This document shows positions 18,510 through 27,250 of a stretch of DNA of 64,000 nt, piece by piece. The notes beneath the pieces are model-generated. The model ran no database searches. It was not told the origin of the DNA and saw only the letters and a list, made by a program, of their open reading frames with translations. The stretch spans positions 558,001-622,000 of the forward strand of contig NZ_CP035544.1 in assembly GCF_004139715.1 (NCBI RefSeq). Direction: 5' to 3'. The translations under genes were made by a program, and so were the position numbers. Position 1 is the stretch's first letter; every line of letters starts with the position of its first letter. The DNA is from Muriicola soli. GTDB taxonomy: Bacteria > Bacteroidota > Bacteroidia > Flavobacteriales > Flavobacteriaceae.

Positions 18510-19694
18510 TTACAATTTAAAATAGTCGATATAAGTCTGCAGGTCTTTGTCCCCGCGCCCCGAAAGGTTGATAACCACCACATCCTCCGGTTTAAACTTT
18601 TTATGGTCAAAAATGGCAAAGGCATGTGAGGTTTCGATGGCCGGGATAATTCCCTCTAATTTAGAGACCATTAGTCCGGCTTCCATCGCTTCCTTGTCAG
18701 TTATTGAAATAAATTCTCCGCGACCCGACTTGTACAAATGGGCATGCATGGGTCCAACCCCCGGATAATCAAGTCCGGCTGAAATGGAATAGGGTTCAGT
18801 GATCTGGCCGTCCCCGGTTTGCATCAGTAGTGTTTTACTTCCGTGAATGATCCCAACTTTCCCCAAAGCTGAGGTTGCGGCGCTCTCACCAGTATCTACT
18901 CCTTTTCCGGCTGCCTCTACTGCAATAATTCCCACATCCTCATTATCAAGGTAATGGTAATATGTACCTGCGGCATTACTGCCTCCTCCTACACAAGCCA
19001 CCAGATAGTCCGGATTTTCGGTTCCCTCCTTCTCCTTGAGCTGCCATTTGATTTCTTCAGAAATCACGGCCTGGAACCGCGCTACCATATCGGGATAGGG
19101 GTGAGGCCCCACCACAGAACCGATAATATAATGTGTGTCTACAGGGTTATTGATCCAATCGCGGATGGCCTCATTGGTGGCATCTTTTAAGGTACGGCTT
19201 CCTGAAAGTGCAGGTCGAACTTCAGCCCCCAGCATTTTCATTCGAGCAACATTAGGAGCCTGCCGGGCAATATCCACTTCTCCCATATAAACGATACATT
19301 CAGTCCCCATAAGGGCACATACGGTGGCCGTTGCAACGCCGTGTTGTCCCGCCCCGGTTTCTGCAATGATTCGATTCTTACCCAATTTCTTGGCCATTAA
19401 AATTTGCCCGATGGTATTGTTTACCTTATGAGCCCCGGTATGGCAAAGATCTTCGCGTTTGAGGTAAATTTTTGTCTGATATTTCTCTGAAAGGCGTTTG
19501 GCGAAATATAAAGGTGTAGGCCTACCTACGTAATCTTTCAGCAGCTGGTCGAATTCCGCTTTGAAAGCGGGATCCTTCATGATATTCAGATAATTCAGCC
19601 GAAGCTCCTCAGTATTTGGATAGAGCATTTCAGGAATAAAGGCTCCGCCGAATTCTCCATAATATCCCCTTTCATCGGCTTGATAAGTTTTCAT
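18510..19694 (-). CDS. trpB: tryptophan synthase beta subunit
   Basis: PLP enzyme joining indole and serine to tryptophan. [24 protein letters not shown] is the family N-terminus; the ATG at 19694 is preferred to a TTG at 19700. The PLP lysine lies in [13 protein letters not shown], the glycine-rich phosphate loop is GGGSNAAG, and the substrate-binding [11 protein letters not shown] is present. 394 residues, normal. Its start lies 2 nt after the trpF stop, and trpA follows. Confidence 0.98.
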   Translation of the reverse strand: MKTYQADERGYYGEFGGAFIPEMLYPNTEELRLNYLNIMKDPAFKAEFDQLLKDYVGRPTPLYFAKRLSEKYQTKIYLKREDLCHTGAHKVNNTIGQILMAKKLGKNRIIAETGAGQHGVATATVCALMGTECIVYMGEVDIARQAPNVARMKMLGAEVRPALSGSRTLKDATNEAIRDWINNPVDTHYIIGSVVGPHPYPDMVARFQAVISEEIKWQLKEKEGTENPDYLVACVGGGSNAAGTYYHYLDNEDVGIIAVEAAGKGVDTGESAATSALGKVGIIHGSKTLLMQTGDGQITEPYSISAGLDYPGVGPMHAHLYKSGRGEFISITDKEAMEAGLMVSKLEGIIPAIETSHAFAIFDHKKFKPEDVVVINLSGRGDKDLQTYIDYFKL

Positions 19695-19696
19695 TT

Positions 19697-20356
19697 TCAA
19701 AGCTTTAATTGTTTAATAAAAGTATCTAATTCTTTGCTTTTCTTCTCTCCTGGTTCACTTTCAAAAGCGCTGTTTACGTCTATAGCATGACATTGTGATG
19801 CCAATGGGCTTTTGAGAAATGCTTTGAGTTTTTCCGTGTCTTTTAATCCGATTCCCCCGCTCAGGAAGAATGGTGTTTTTAAGGTATACGAATTCAAAAG
19901 TTCCCAGTTGAAGGAATATCCATTACCTCCCGGTAAAGGACCTTTGGTATCAAATAAAAAATAATCCACAACATCCTCATACCCTCTCAGGTCCTCAAAA
20001 GGGAAGGCCTTGCCCACACCGATAGCCTTAATGATTTTGATCTTTGCATCTACTTTATGGCGCTGTCTTTCTACTATTTTCAAGGCTTCCAGCAGGCGAG
20101 AACAAAATTCAGGAGATTCTGAGCCGTGTAATTGAACAAGGTCCAGAGACAAGGCCTCTGTTTTTTCAATAATTTCCTCTAATGACGCATCTACAAAGAC
20201 ACCCACTTTTTCCAAGGATTCCGGAAGAGCTGCTCTACTTCCCCTAAAATACCTGGGGGACTTCTCCCATAGGATGAAGCCCATATAGTCGGGCTGCAAG
20301 CGGGCCACTGCGGTGATATTTTCCGGGTATTTCATCCCACAAACCTTAATCTTCAT
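19697..20356 (-). CDS. trpF: phosphoribosylanthranilate isomerase
   Basis: Amadori rearrangement of phosphoribosylanthranilate to Cd[13 protein letters not shown] carries the catalytic Cys, VGVFVDAS and LVQLHGSES are the next strands, the catalytic Asp is in [15 protein letters not shown], and FFLSGGIG plus AIDVNSAFE form the phosphate site. 219 residues. Its ATG overlaps the trpC stop (ATGA), so translation is coupled. Confidence 0.97.
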   Translation of the reverse strand: MKIKVCGMKYPENITAVARLQPDYMGFILWEKSPRYFRGSRAALPESLEKVGVFVDASLEEIIEKTEALSLDLVQLHGSESPEFCSRLLEALKIVERQRHKVDAKIKIIKAIGVGKAFPFEDLRGYEDVVDYFLFDTKGPLPGGNGYSFNWELLNSYTLKTPFFLSGGIGLKDTEKLKAFLKSPLASQCHAIDVNSAFESEPGEKKSKELDTFIKQLKL

Positions 20357-21138
20357 GATTCCAGGGTTTTAATAAATTCCGCTGCCTGATGTCCCGGATC
20401 CCTTGTAGCCATAAAGGTTTCCCCGATGAGAAAACCGCGGTAGCCCATCTCTCTCAATTCGTTTATTGCTCGCACCTTGCTTAGCCCGCTTTCTGAAACT
20501 TTTACAATACCATCAGGTATTAAAGGGGCCAGTTCCCTGCTCGTTTCCAGGGAGACTTCAAAGGTTTTCAAATTTCGGTTATTCACTCCGATCATATCGA
20601 TATCAGTGAGAAGGGATTTTTCTAATTCTGCCCTGTTGTGTACCTCCAGTAAAACTTCTAAATCGAGTTGATGTGCAAGGTCCGTAAACTTTCGGATATC
20701 CTCTTTGTCAAGGATGGCTGCAATAAGTAAGACGACGTCAGCACCTAAGGCCCTGGCTTCGTAAAACTGGTATTCATCAATCATAAAATCTTTCCTCAGC
20801 AGGGGAAGATTTGTAGATGCTCTGGCGATTTGTAAATCTTCCGGACTACCTCCAAAGAAATGGCTGTCTGTAAGAACAGACATTCCGCAGACTCCTGCTT
20901 TCTCATAAGCTGTTGCAACGTTTTCCACGGTACTGTGATGATTGATGACGGATTTAGAGGGGGATCGCCTTTTAAATTCTGCAATAACACCCGATTTGCT
21001 ATTTTTTAGAGCCCCGGAGAGTGAATGGGTAGGACGTGCGAAAAGATCACCTCCCTTAAGCTGTTGTACTGGGATCAGCTTCTTTTTTAAAGTGATCTCA
21101 CGCTTTTTGTGTTGTACTATTTTTTGCAGTATATCCAT
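20353..21138 (-). CDS. trpC: indole-3-glycerol phosphate synthase
   Basis: Closes the indole ring of CdRP. The catalytic Lys/Glu residues lie in VIAEFKRRSPSKSVI (family KRxSPS), LRKDFMIDEYQ (catalytic Lys) and LLEVHNRAELE; IGVNNRNLKTFEV and VSESGL follow. 261 residues, a complete monofunctional TrpC, separate from TrpF. Starts in a TAATG overlap with the trpD stop. Confidence 0.98.
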   Translation of the reverse strand: MDILQKIVQHKKREITLKKKLIPVQQLKGGDLFARPTHSLSGALKNSKSGVIAEFKRRSPSKSVINHHSTVENVATAYEKAGVCGMSVLTDSHFFGGSPEDLQIARASTNLPLLRKDFMIDEYQFYEARALGADVVLLIAAILDKEDIRKFTDLAHQLDLEVLLEVHNRAELEKSLLTDIDMIGVNNRNLKTFEVSLETSRELAPLIPDGIVKVSESGLSKVRAINELREMGYRGFLIGETFMATRDPGHQAAEFIKTLES

Positions 21139-22130
21139 TAAGCACTCATTTCTTGTAAAGTTCTCAGCGCATTTAAGCCAGCACCACTCATAAGAGATTC
21201 CCTGGCGATCTCGTATCCTTCCGCAGGGCTGAGATCTTTTACGGTTGCTATGGCAATACCGGCATTAGCACAGACTACTTTGTTTTGGGCCTCTGTGCCT
21301 TTTCCCTGTAGTATATCCATAAAGATCTGTGCTGATTCTCCAATAGTAGTACCCCCTCTGATTGCATCTTTCTCAATTTTTGTTATTCCAAAATCTTCAG
21401 GAGACAACATAGCTTCTGAGGAATTTGATATCGTTTTAGCAGGTCCTGTCAGGGATATTTCATCATAGCCGTCAAGAGCGTGTAAAATGGTATATCGCTT
21501 ATCTGTATTCTGATAGAGATAGCCGTACATCCGGGCTAATTCAAGGTTAAAAACCCCTACGATCTGATTTTTAGGAAAGGCGGGATTTACCATAGGTCCT
21601 AACATATTAAAAAAGGTTTTTACTGCCAGCTCACGGCGAATAGGCGCCACATTCTTCATCGCCGGATGGAATAGCGGAGCATGCAGGATGCATATCCCGG
21701 CAGTTTCTATACTTTTTCGCAAAAAATCAGCATCGTTACTAAATTCGATCCCCAAAAATTCCATCACATTACTACTGCCACAAGTGGAGGAGACACCGTA
21801 GTTTCCATGCTTGGTAACGTGAATCCCGGCTCCGGCTGTGACGAAGGAAGCAAGGGTAGAGATATTAAAAGTGTCTTTACCGTCTCCGCCGGTTCCGCAG
21901 AGATCAACGGGGTCGTAATCTGAGAGGTCAATGGCCAGGCAAAGTTCGAGCAGGGCGTCCCTAAATCCTTCCAATTCCTCAATGGTTACACTCCTCATCA
22001 TATATACGGTAAGGAAGGCTGCTGTCTGTGAAGGGTTGTATTCCCCTTTGGCCATGTTTATCAGGATCTGCCTTGCATCGTCCTTGCTGAGGATCTCCTG
22101 GTTGATCAGGCGATTTAATGTTTCTTTCAT
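21138..22130 (-). CDS. trpD: anthranilate phosphoribosyltransferase
   Basis: Transfers phosphoribose from PRPP to anthranilate. The PRPP-binding motif DLCGTGGDGKDTFNISTLASF, the KHGNYGVSSTCGSSNVME anthranilate site and the metal-binding LDGYDEISL (DE motif) are visible. 330 residues, no fused glutaminase domain. Its ATG would overlap the trpG stop (ATGA) if trpG is read in its corrected frame. Confidence 0.98.
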   Translation of the reverse strand: MKETLNRLINQEILSKDDARQILINMAKGEYNPSQTAAFLTVYMMRSVTIEELEGFRDALLELCLAIDLSDYDPVDLCGTGGDGKDTFNISTLASFVTAGAGIHVTKHGNYGVSSTCGSSNVMEFLGIEFSNDADFLRKSIETAGICILHAPLFHPAMKNVAPIRRELAVKTFFNMLGPMVNPAFPKNQIVGVFNLELARMYGYLYQNTDKRYTILHALDGYDEISLTGPAKTISNSSEAMLSPEDFGITKIEKDAIRGGTTIGESAQIFMDILQGKGTEAQNKVVCANAGIAIATVKDLSPAEGYEIARESLMSGAGLNALRTLQEMSA

Positions 22131-22152
22131 ACCCTTATTCGTATCCAGTTTT

Positions 22153-22695
22153 CTAATATTTTTTTCCTTCCGGAGTCAATACCGATTCCGGGTGAAACTG
22201 CACTGCAGACACATCGTATTCCTTGTGCCTGAGGGACATCAGTTGTCCGTTACCATCAAAAGATGTAGCGATCAATTCGTCTGGAAGTGCAGGGTCAACT
22301 ACCCAGGAATGGTAGCGCCCAACATCTATTTTTTTTGGGATATCCGTATAAATAGGATCTTCTTTTACGATCTCGATTTCCGTGGCTACCCCGTGATAGA
22401 CATCATCGAGATTGATGAGTTTTCCTCCAAAAACCTCTCCTATAGCCTGTTGGCCCAGACAGACCCCAAAAATACTTTTTGAGGACGCATACTTTTTTAT
22501 AATATCCTTTAAGAGTCCGGCTTCATCAGGGATTCCGGGACCCGGGGATAGGACTATTTTCTGGAAAGGCTCAACTTCTTCCAGGAGGAGTTTATCATTT
22601 CTTTTAACCACAACTTCGCAACCTAATTCTTCGAGGTAATGAACCAGGTTGTAAGTGAAACTGTCGTAATTATCGATGACCAATATTTTTGTCAT
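22153..22695 (-). CDS. trpG: anthranilate synthase glutaminase component, C-terminus altered by a frameshift
   Basis: Class I glutamine amidotransferase that supplies ammonia to TrpE. The triad is intact: Cys in GVCLGQQAIGE, His and Glu in VQFHPESVLTPEG. ILVIDNYDSFTYNLVHYLE is the normal N-terminus, from ATG 22695. As read, the frame stops at GKKY. Adding one base to the 7-base homopolymer at 22159-22165 restores KKILENWIRIRV and moves the stop to 22127, where it overlaps the trpD start as an ATGA, like the other junctions of this operon. The catalytic part is unaffected either way; only the last helix is lost. Confidence 0.95.
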   Translation of the reverse strand: MTKILVIDNYDSFTYNLVHYLEELGCEVVVKRNDKLLLEEVEPFQKIVLSPGPGIPDEAGLLKDIIKKYASSKSIFGVCLGQQAIGEVFGGKLINLDDVYHGVATEIEIVKEDPIYTDIPKKIDVGRYHSWVVDPALPDELIATSFDGNGQLMSLRHKEYDVSAVQFHPESVLTPEGKKY

Positions 22696-22697
22696 AA

Positions 22698-24095
22698 TCA
22701 AAGGTCTTCTGCGATTTCGAGGGCTTTGTTTAAAGCTCCCAGTTTGTTATAAGTCTCCTCCAATTCATCATCAGGATCTGAAGCCGCGACCAGGCCTGCC
22801 CCTGCCTGGTAATAGAGGGTGTGATCTTTACTGAGAAAGGTGCGAATCATGATGGCATGATTGAAGTTGCCGTGAAAATCCATAAATCCGATGGCTCCGC
22901 CGTAATAAGTCCTGTTTGAAGGTTCGTAAGCGTCAATAAGTTGCATTGCCCTGTGTTTGGGGGCTCCGCTTAAGGTCCCGGCAGGGAAAGTATCAGCAAC
23001 TACTTTTAATGTAGGGATGTCCTTTTTCTTTTGTGCACTTACTTTGGATACCAGATGTATCACATGTGAAAAAAATTGTACTTCCCGGTAATTCTCAACT
23101 TTTACCTGAGAGCCATTTCTGCTGAGATCATTTCTGGCCAGATCTACCAGCATGACGTGTTCACTGTTTTCTTTGGCATCTTCAGATAGTTTTTTTGCGA
23201 GCAGGGCATCCTCCTCGTCATTACCAGTCCTGCGGAAGGTCCCGGCGATGGGGTGAATCTCAGCTTTCCCATCTTTTACAATTAGCTGTGCCTCGGGCGA
23301 ACTGCCAAAGATCTTGAAGTTTCCGTAGTCAAAATAGAATAGGTAAGGGGAGGGGTTGATACTCCTCAGAGCCCTGTAAACGTTAAACTCATCGCCTTTG
23401 AATCGCTGTGAAAACCGCCTGGACAGCACGAGCTGGAAAACATCCCCTCGATGGCAGTGCTCCTTGGCCAGATTTACGAATTCTTTGTACTTGCTATCTT
23501 CCAGATTTGTTTCTCTTTCTCCTGATTTACTAAATGTATAGGAGGCAAAATTTCGAGCGTTGAGCAATTGTTCCAAGACATCTACATTGCTCTTGCGATC
23601 GTAGCAATGGGCAAAAATATATGCCTCGTTCTTAAAGTGATTTATAGCGATGATATTTTGATATACCGCGTAGTAAACATCAGGAATTTGTATAAGCCCA
23701 TCCTTTTTCCGGATCTCTACATCCTCGAAATACCTCACTGCGTCGTAGGCGAGATAGCCAAAGAGTCCGTTGTTGATAAATTTAAAATCCTGTTCCGAAA
23801 CCTGAAACTGTTTGGCAAAGTTGTCAATTACACTAGTCACATCTGTGGTTGCGGTAATTTCAGATATCTCTTCTTTCCCGTCGGGGAATTCCTCCCTGAT
23901 CTTCTCATCTTCAATGGTAATGGAGGCAATTGGATTACAGCAGATATAGGAAAACGTATTGTCATTAGCCCTGTAATCGCTACTTTCCAGCAGAATGCTG
24001 TTGGGAAATTGATCCCGGATCTTCAGATATACACTAACCGGGGTAATGGTATCTGCAAGGATTTTTTTGTAATGAGTCTTGAGTTGATAAGGCAT
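22698..24095 (-). CDS. trpE: anthranilate synthase component I
   Basis: Converts chorismate and ammonia (from TrpG) to anthranilate, first step of the Trp pathway. 465 residues. The tryptophan feedback site is seen in SILLESSDYRAN. The chorismate-binding core includes LVLSRRFSQRF, FGSSPEAQLIV, PIAGTFRRTGND, ELVMLVDLARNDLSR-like HVMLVDLARNDLSRNGS, and TFPAGTLSGAPKHRAMQLI. First structural gene of the operon, downstream of a leader peptide and terminator hairpin. Confidence 0.98.
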   Translation of the reverse strand: MPYQLKTHYKKILADTITPVSVYLKIRDQFPNSILLESSDYRANDNTFSYICCNPIASITIEDEKIREEFPDGKEEISEITATTDVTSVIDNFAKQFQVSEQDFKFINNGLFGYLAYDAVRYFEDVEIRKKDGLIQIPDVYYAVYQNIIAINHFKNEAYIFAHCYDRKSNVDVLEQLLNARNFASYTFSKSGERETNLEDSKYKEFVNLAKEHCHRGDVFQLVLSRRFSQRFKGDEFNVYRALRSINPSPYLFYFDYGNFKIFGSSPEAQLIVKDGKAEIHPIAGTFRRTGNDEEDALLAKKLSEDAKENSEHVMLVDLARNDLSRNGSQVKVENYREVQFFSHVIHLVSKVSAQKKKDIPTLKVVADTFPAGTLSGAPKHRAMQLIDAYEPSNRTYYGGAIGFMDFHGNFNHAIMIRTFLSKDHTLYYQAGAGLVAASDPDDELEETYNKLGALNKALEIAEDL

Positions 24096-24139
24096 TTTAT
24101 TCTACTAAATATGACTTGTTAGCTTATGGTTATGAAAGC

Positions 24140-24171
24140 AAAAAGGCTTGTCGTGATAGACAAGCCTTTTC
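24140..24171 (-). terminator. trp operon attenuator hairpin
   Basis: On the minus strand AAAAGGCTTGTC (24170-24159) pairs with GACAAGCCTTTT (24152-24141) around a 6-nt loop: 12 base pairs ending in a T-run. It lies 29 nt after the stop codon of the Trp-rich leader peptide and 45 nt before trpE. No gene ends here, so it serves to stop transcription before trpE. Confidence 0.85.
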
Positions 24172-24198
24172 GTACAGTAGTACTTAAATGTGCTTCGC

Positions 24199-24255
24199 TC
24201 ACGACATCAGACGTAAGTTACTCCACCACCAAGTATTTACTGTAATTTTTTTCAT
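24199..24255 (-). CDS. trpL: trp operon leader peptide
   Basis: 18 codons: MKKITVNTWWWSNLRLMS, with three consecutive TGG codons (residues 9-11). Ribosome stalling at these codons when charged tRNA-Trp is scarce is the known basis of trp attenuation. The peptide is followed by the 12-bp terminator hairpin at 24141-24170 and then trpE. The ATG lies only 5 nt after a perfect -7 box, so the mRNA probably begins at or next to it. No Shine-Dalgarno sequence is present. I could see short competing stems (ACTTA with TAAGT, and GTAC with GTAC) between peptide and terminator but could not fold the leader. Confidence 0.88.
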   Translation of the reverse strand: MKKITVNTWWWSNLRLMS

Positions 24256-24260
24256 GAGGT

Positions 24261-24291
24261 CAAATATAGAAAGGAATTTGAAATATTCAAA
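24261..24291 (-). promoter_or_regulatory. trp operon promoter
   Basis: On the minus strand, -33 TTTG (24291-24288), a 19-nt spacer, then -7 TATATTTG (24268-24261). Both elements and the spacing match the Bacteroidota sigma-A consensus. Expected transcription start is about 24257-24254, at the trpL ATG. Confidence 0.85.
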
Positions 24292-24337
24292 TCAATTTAA
24301 GTGAATCTTGGGAAACATTTCGGTTGTCTGATCACAA

Positions 24338-25873
24338 TTAGTATCGAAGTGGCATTCGCTCAGATCTGTACAAGATGTCTGTCTGCCCCCAGGATCTGGT
24401 TTTATTGCCATTGATACTCTTCAGGTAAAGGGTGGCCTCAAAAACTTCCTTGCCGCTGCTGCGATCCACTTCAACAATTTTCCCCGCCAACCGGCCTTTG
24501 TCTTTCAGATATCCCGAGGTCACAAGGACGTTATCAGTTTCCGGCAGGTAGTCCACATCGCTCACGATGGTTGAAAAGAAGTCCTGTCCGCGTTCTTTGC
24601 CGTATTGCCAGAGCTGCTTTACGCTGCTGTTTTCTTCATCGATGCTGTACTCAACTGCGCGAGAATATTGAATTTTTGGATCGTAGTTCCGGTGGGTGCC
24701 ATTGTCAAAAACCAATAGCGTTCCTTCCGGCATGAGTTCGGGGGCATGAGGTCCCCACGGGAAATCGAACTCCTCATCACTTTCAACTCCCAGTTGTACC
24801 TTTTCAGGATAGGCTTCCCCTTCCGAATTAACAGCGGTAAGCAAGTAGGGAGCTGTTTCAAAACCCTCCCCGTTTCTTCCAGATTTACCCCAGTTGTTAG
24901 CCGGTGACAGGATCCATTGTAACTGGTTATTCCAGGAGATTTTAAACAGGCCCTGGTTCTTCCCGGAAACGATAATTGAGTTGTCACTTTCGTCATAAGC
25001 CAGACCATTCATATGCAGCCAGTCGCCAGGTCTAAAGAAATTAAGGTCCTTTCTGCTAACATCCAGCACTTTGGCCACATCCCATTCCCTGACAATTTTC
25101 GAATTTTTACGATCGAATAATATGATAAAATCACTATCTGATTCCACGTAATTGCCGTCGAGTTTTATAAAGTTGTTTCGCTTGCCCACACATATCAGCA
25201 AATTTCCATCGGGTAACTCTACAACATCGTGGTGCATACCGTAATTGGTATCGATGGAAGTTTCCCTGACGATCTTACCGAGCATGTCAAATTCATAGAT
25301 CACATGCCTGCTAACCATGAGAAGGGTTCCGTCTTTTAGTCGTTGGAACGGACTTACCATTTTACCGGCAAAACTCAGATCGAGATACCATCGCACTTGC
25401 CCATCATCATCAAATATCATGGGTCCTGAACTAAATTTGCCCCTATTGGCAAAATGGATATCACAACCGTGCATACCCTCTGCCATTTTACTGCGATCAA
25501 TCGAATTGATAACGATCTGAGGGAATCTGGCAGGGGTTTTAGCTGTTTTGATTTCAAGAGTATCCCTGATTTCCCCGCCTTCATAGGTGAGTGTAACTGC
25601 AACCTTATTGTTTCTATCCGGGTAGAGCCCCAGAACGGGTATTTCGGATTTAGTATTGCTAGAATCAAAATGTTGTTCCCAGGGAATTTCACCAAGTACC
25701 TTTACTGTGGCCTTCACCGGTTTTTCAGCTTCTATCTGCAAAACAGCAGTCAGAGGGGAGATGTTATTCGGATTCAGAACCGGTTCTATGGAATAATCGA
25801 ATCCGGAACTGCAACCGGAAAATAATACCGGAATTAAGATTGCTAAAACGGGGAATAAAATTAATCTTTTCAA
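24338..25873 (-). CDS. arylsulfotransferase (ASST)-like lipoprotein
   Basis: 511 residues from a TTG at 25873. That start gives a clean lipoprotein signal (MKRLILFPVLAILIPVLFSGC) and lies just after a TATTTTTG -7 box; the longer frame upstream (to 26008) would not be transcribed from it. After an N-terminal beta-sandwich (about 30-130), a six-bladed propeller of the arylsulfotransferase family follows: GPMIFDDDGQVRWYLD, NYGMHHDVVELPDGNLLI, RPGDWLHMNGLAYDESDN and WGPHAPELMPEGTLLVFDNG. The His residues of GMHHD and DWLHMN match the family's conserved active-site histidines. Substrate unknown. Anchored in the envelope. Confidence 0.83.
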   Translation of the reverse strand: MKRLILFPVLAILIPVLFSGCSSGFDYSIEPVLNPNNISPLTAVLQIEAEKPVKATVKVLGEIPWEQHFDSSNTKSEIPVLGLYPDRNNKVAVTLTYEGGEIRDTLEIKTAKTPARFPQIVINSIDRSKMAEGMHGCDIHFANRGKFSSGPMIFDDDGQVRWYLDLSFAGKMVSPFQRLKDGTLLMVSRHVIYEFDMLGKIVRETSIDTNYGMHHDVVELPDGNLLICVGKRNNFIKLDGNYVESDSDFIILFDRKNSKIVREWDVAKVLDVSRKDLNFFRPGDWLHMNGLAYDESDNSIIVSGKNQGLFKISWNNQLQWILSPANNWGKSGRNGEGFETAPYLLTAVNSEGEAYPEKVQLGVESDEEFDFPWGPHAPELMPEGTLLVFDNGTHRNYDPKIQYSRAVEYSIDEENSSVKQLWQYGKERGQDFFSTIVSDVDYLPETDNVLVTSGYLKDKGRLAGKIVEVDRSSGKEVFEATLYLKSINGNKTRSWGQTDILYRSERMPLRY

Positions 25874-25895
25874 TGTCTTAGATTTAATGCTTGCG

Positions 25896-25903
25896 CAAAA
25901 ATA
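25896..25903 (-). promoter_or_regulatory. -7 box (TATTTTTG) of the arylsulfotransferase-like gene
   Basis: A perfect TAnnTTTG match on the minus strand, about 22 nt upstream of the chosen TTG start. No clear -33 element. It supports the short start of the downstream gene. Confidence 0.5.
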
Positions 25904-25939
25904 GAATTTTGAGATTAAAAGCTTTGGAGTAAATAAATA

Positions 25940-25970
25940 AAAAAACCCGGACATGAAGTTGCCCGGGTTA
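25940..25970 (-). terminator. terminator after the yceI-like gene
   Basis: On the minus strand AACCCGG (25969-25963) pairs with CCGGGTT (25950-25944), followed by a T-run. It lies 22 nt after the stop codon of the YceI-family gene. Confidence 0.8.
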
Positions 25971-25991
25971 ATTGTGTAAATAGGATGTTTC

Positions 25992-26573
25992 TTAGAATTC
26001 GAGATCAACTACAAGATCGAATTCATCATAGATAGTCTTGTCTCCGAGGTTGTCAAAGAAACTTCCGGATCCATAACGAACATCGTATTCGGCTCTGTCA
26101 ATTTTAGCCGTGGCCGTAGCTTTGTTTCCGTAAATGGATACATCAAAGGTGATGGGCTTAGTAATTCCTTTGATCGTAAGATCTCCTGTAACTTCATAAG
26201 AGTTTTTCCCATTAGCTTTCACCTCGGTGAAGACCAATGTTGAAGAAGGATGATTGTTCACTCCGAAGAAATCATCAGATTTGAGGTGCCCTTCTAACTT
26301 TGCTTTAGAATCACCTTCGAGATCTGTAGCGATTAAGCTGGTCATATCTACTGTAAAGTTACCGCCTACCAGTGCGTCTTCATCAAAAGTAAGTTCTCCT
26401 GCAGTCAGCTGAATAAGTCCGGTATGAGATCCGGTTACTTTATACGCTTTCCACATTACTGTACTCTCTTCTGTCTTAACGGTTTTGGTGATGATGTCTG
26501 CCGGTTCAGTGGCTGCAAATGCAAAACCTCCAAAAACCAGGGCCATGGTAATACTGAGAATTGTTTTTTTCAT
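25992..26573 (-). CDS. YceI family periplasmic protein
   Basis: 193 residues with a signal peptide (MKKTILSITMALVFGGFAFA, cut near residue 20). YceI proteins are lipocalin-like barrels that bind polyisoprenoid chains in the periplasm. Family features are visible: STVMWKAYKVTGSHTGLIQL near the start, FTVDMTSL, LKSDDFFGVNNHPSSTLVF, VTGDLTIKGITKPITFDV, and IDRAEYDVRYGSGSFFDNLG near the end. 32 nt downstream of the nitroreductase and probably in the marR transcript. Confidence 0.94.
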   Translation of the reverse strand: MKKTILSITMALVFGGFAFAATEPADIITKTVKTEESTVMWKAYKVTGSHTGLIQLTAGELTFDEDALVGGNFTVDMTSLIATDLEGDSKAKLEGHLKSDDFFGVNNHPSSTLVFTEVKANGKNSYEVTGDLTIKGITKPITFDVSIYGNKATATAKIDRAEYDVRYGSGSFFDNLGDKTIYDEFDLVVDLEF

Positions 26574-26605
26574 GATTTTAATTTTAGAAATTGAATTGAT
26601 TTAGA

Positions 26606-27241
26606 TTAATATATGTGTGTAAATAAACTTTCTTTTGGTCTACGGACCTTTTTAAGGTGCTGGGTTTCATCCTCTTTAGATCTGTATCCCACAGCAACAA
26701 CTACAGAGGTGGTCAAATCCTTCTCATGGAGCTTTAATATTTCGTCATAGGCCTCAGCTTCAAATCCTTCTATAGGACAGGCGTCAATCTGCATCGTACT
26801 TGCTGCTGAGAGTAAATTTCCCATAGCCAGATAGGTTTGCTTGGCAGTCCAGTTCTCTTTGACATCTTCGGGCAGATCGACCAATTTTGATTTCATAAAT
26901 TCCCCATAGGCTTTTAAACCTTCCGCCGGTATTTCCCTGATATCACTTACTTCTTTCAGATAGCTGTCAATCAATTCCGGGCCAAAATTTTTAATATTGG
27001 CGAAGACAAAAAGATGAGATGCATCTGTGATTTGCGATTGTCCCCAGGAAGCTTCTTTTAAGGAGTGTCTTATATCGGGATCAGTAATGATAAAGACGTG
27101 ATAAGGTTGAAGGCCAAAGGAGGAGGCACTCAAACGCGTTGCTTCTAACAGCAGATTGAGGTCTTTATCGGAAACCCTCTTTTCGCTGTCAAATTTTTTT
27201 GTGGCATAACGCCATTCCAAACTTTCTATATACGATTTCAT
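26606..27241 (-). CDS. NAD(P)H-dependent nitroreductase family oxidoreductase
   Basis: 211-residue FMN protein of the nitroreductase (NfsB-like) family. The FMN-binding N-terminus is LEWRYATKKFD, then ATRLSASSFGLQPYHVFII. The C-terminal VVAVGYRSKED...KVRRPKESLF matches the family (VGyr...kvRrp). Such enzymes reduce nitroaromatics or quinones with NAD(P)H. It starts 9 nt after the marR gene and is likely controlled by it. The physiological substrate is not deducible. Confidence 0.93.
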   Translation of the reverse strand: MKSYIESLEWRYATKKFDSEKRVSDKDLNLLLEATRLSASSFGLQPYHVFIITDPDIRHSLKEASWGQSQITDASHLFVFANIKNFGPELIDSYLKEVSDIREIPAEGLKAYGEFMKSKLVDLPEDVKENWTAKQTYLAMGNLLSAASTMQIDACPIEGFEAEAYDEILKLHEKDLTTSVVVAVGYRSKEDETQHLKKVRRPKESLFTHIY

Positions 27242-27250
27242 AGCATTTTT

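Noticed and set aside
25874-26008. Longer N-terminus of the arylsulfotransferase-like protein
   Set aside because: It crosses the -7 box and the upstream terminator, and would bury the lipoprotein signal.
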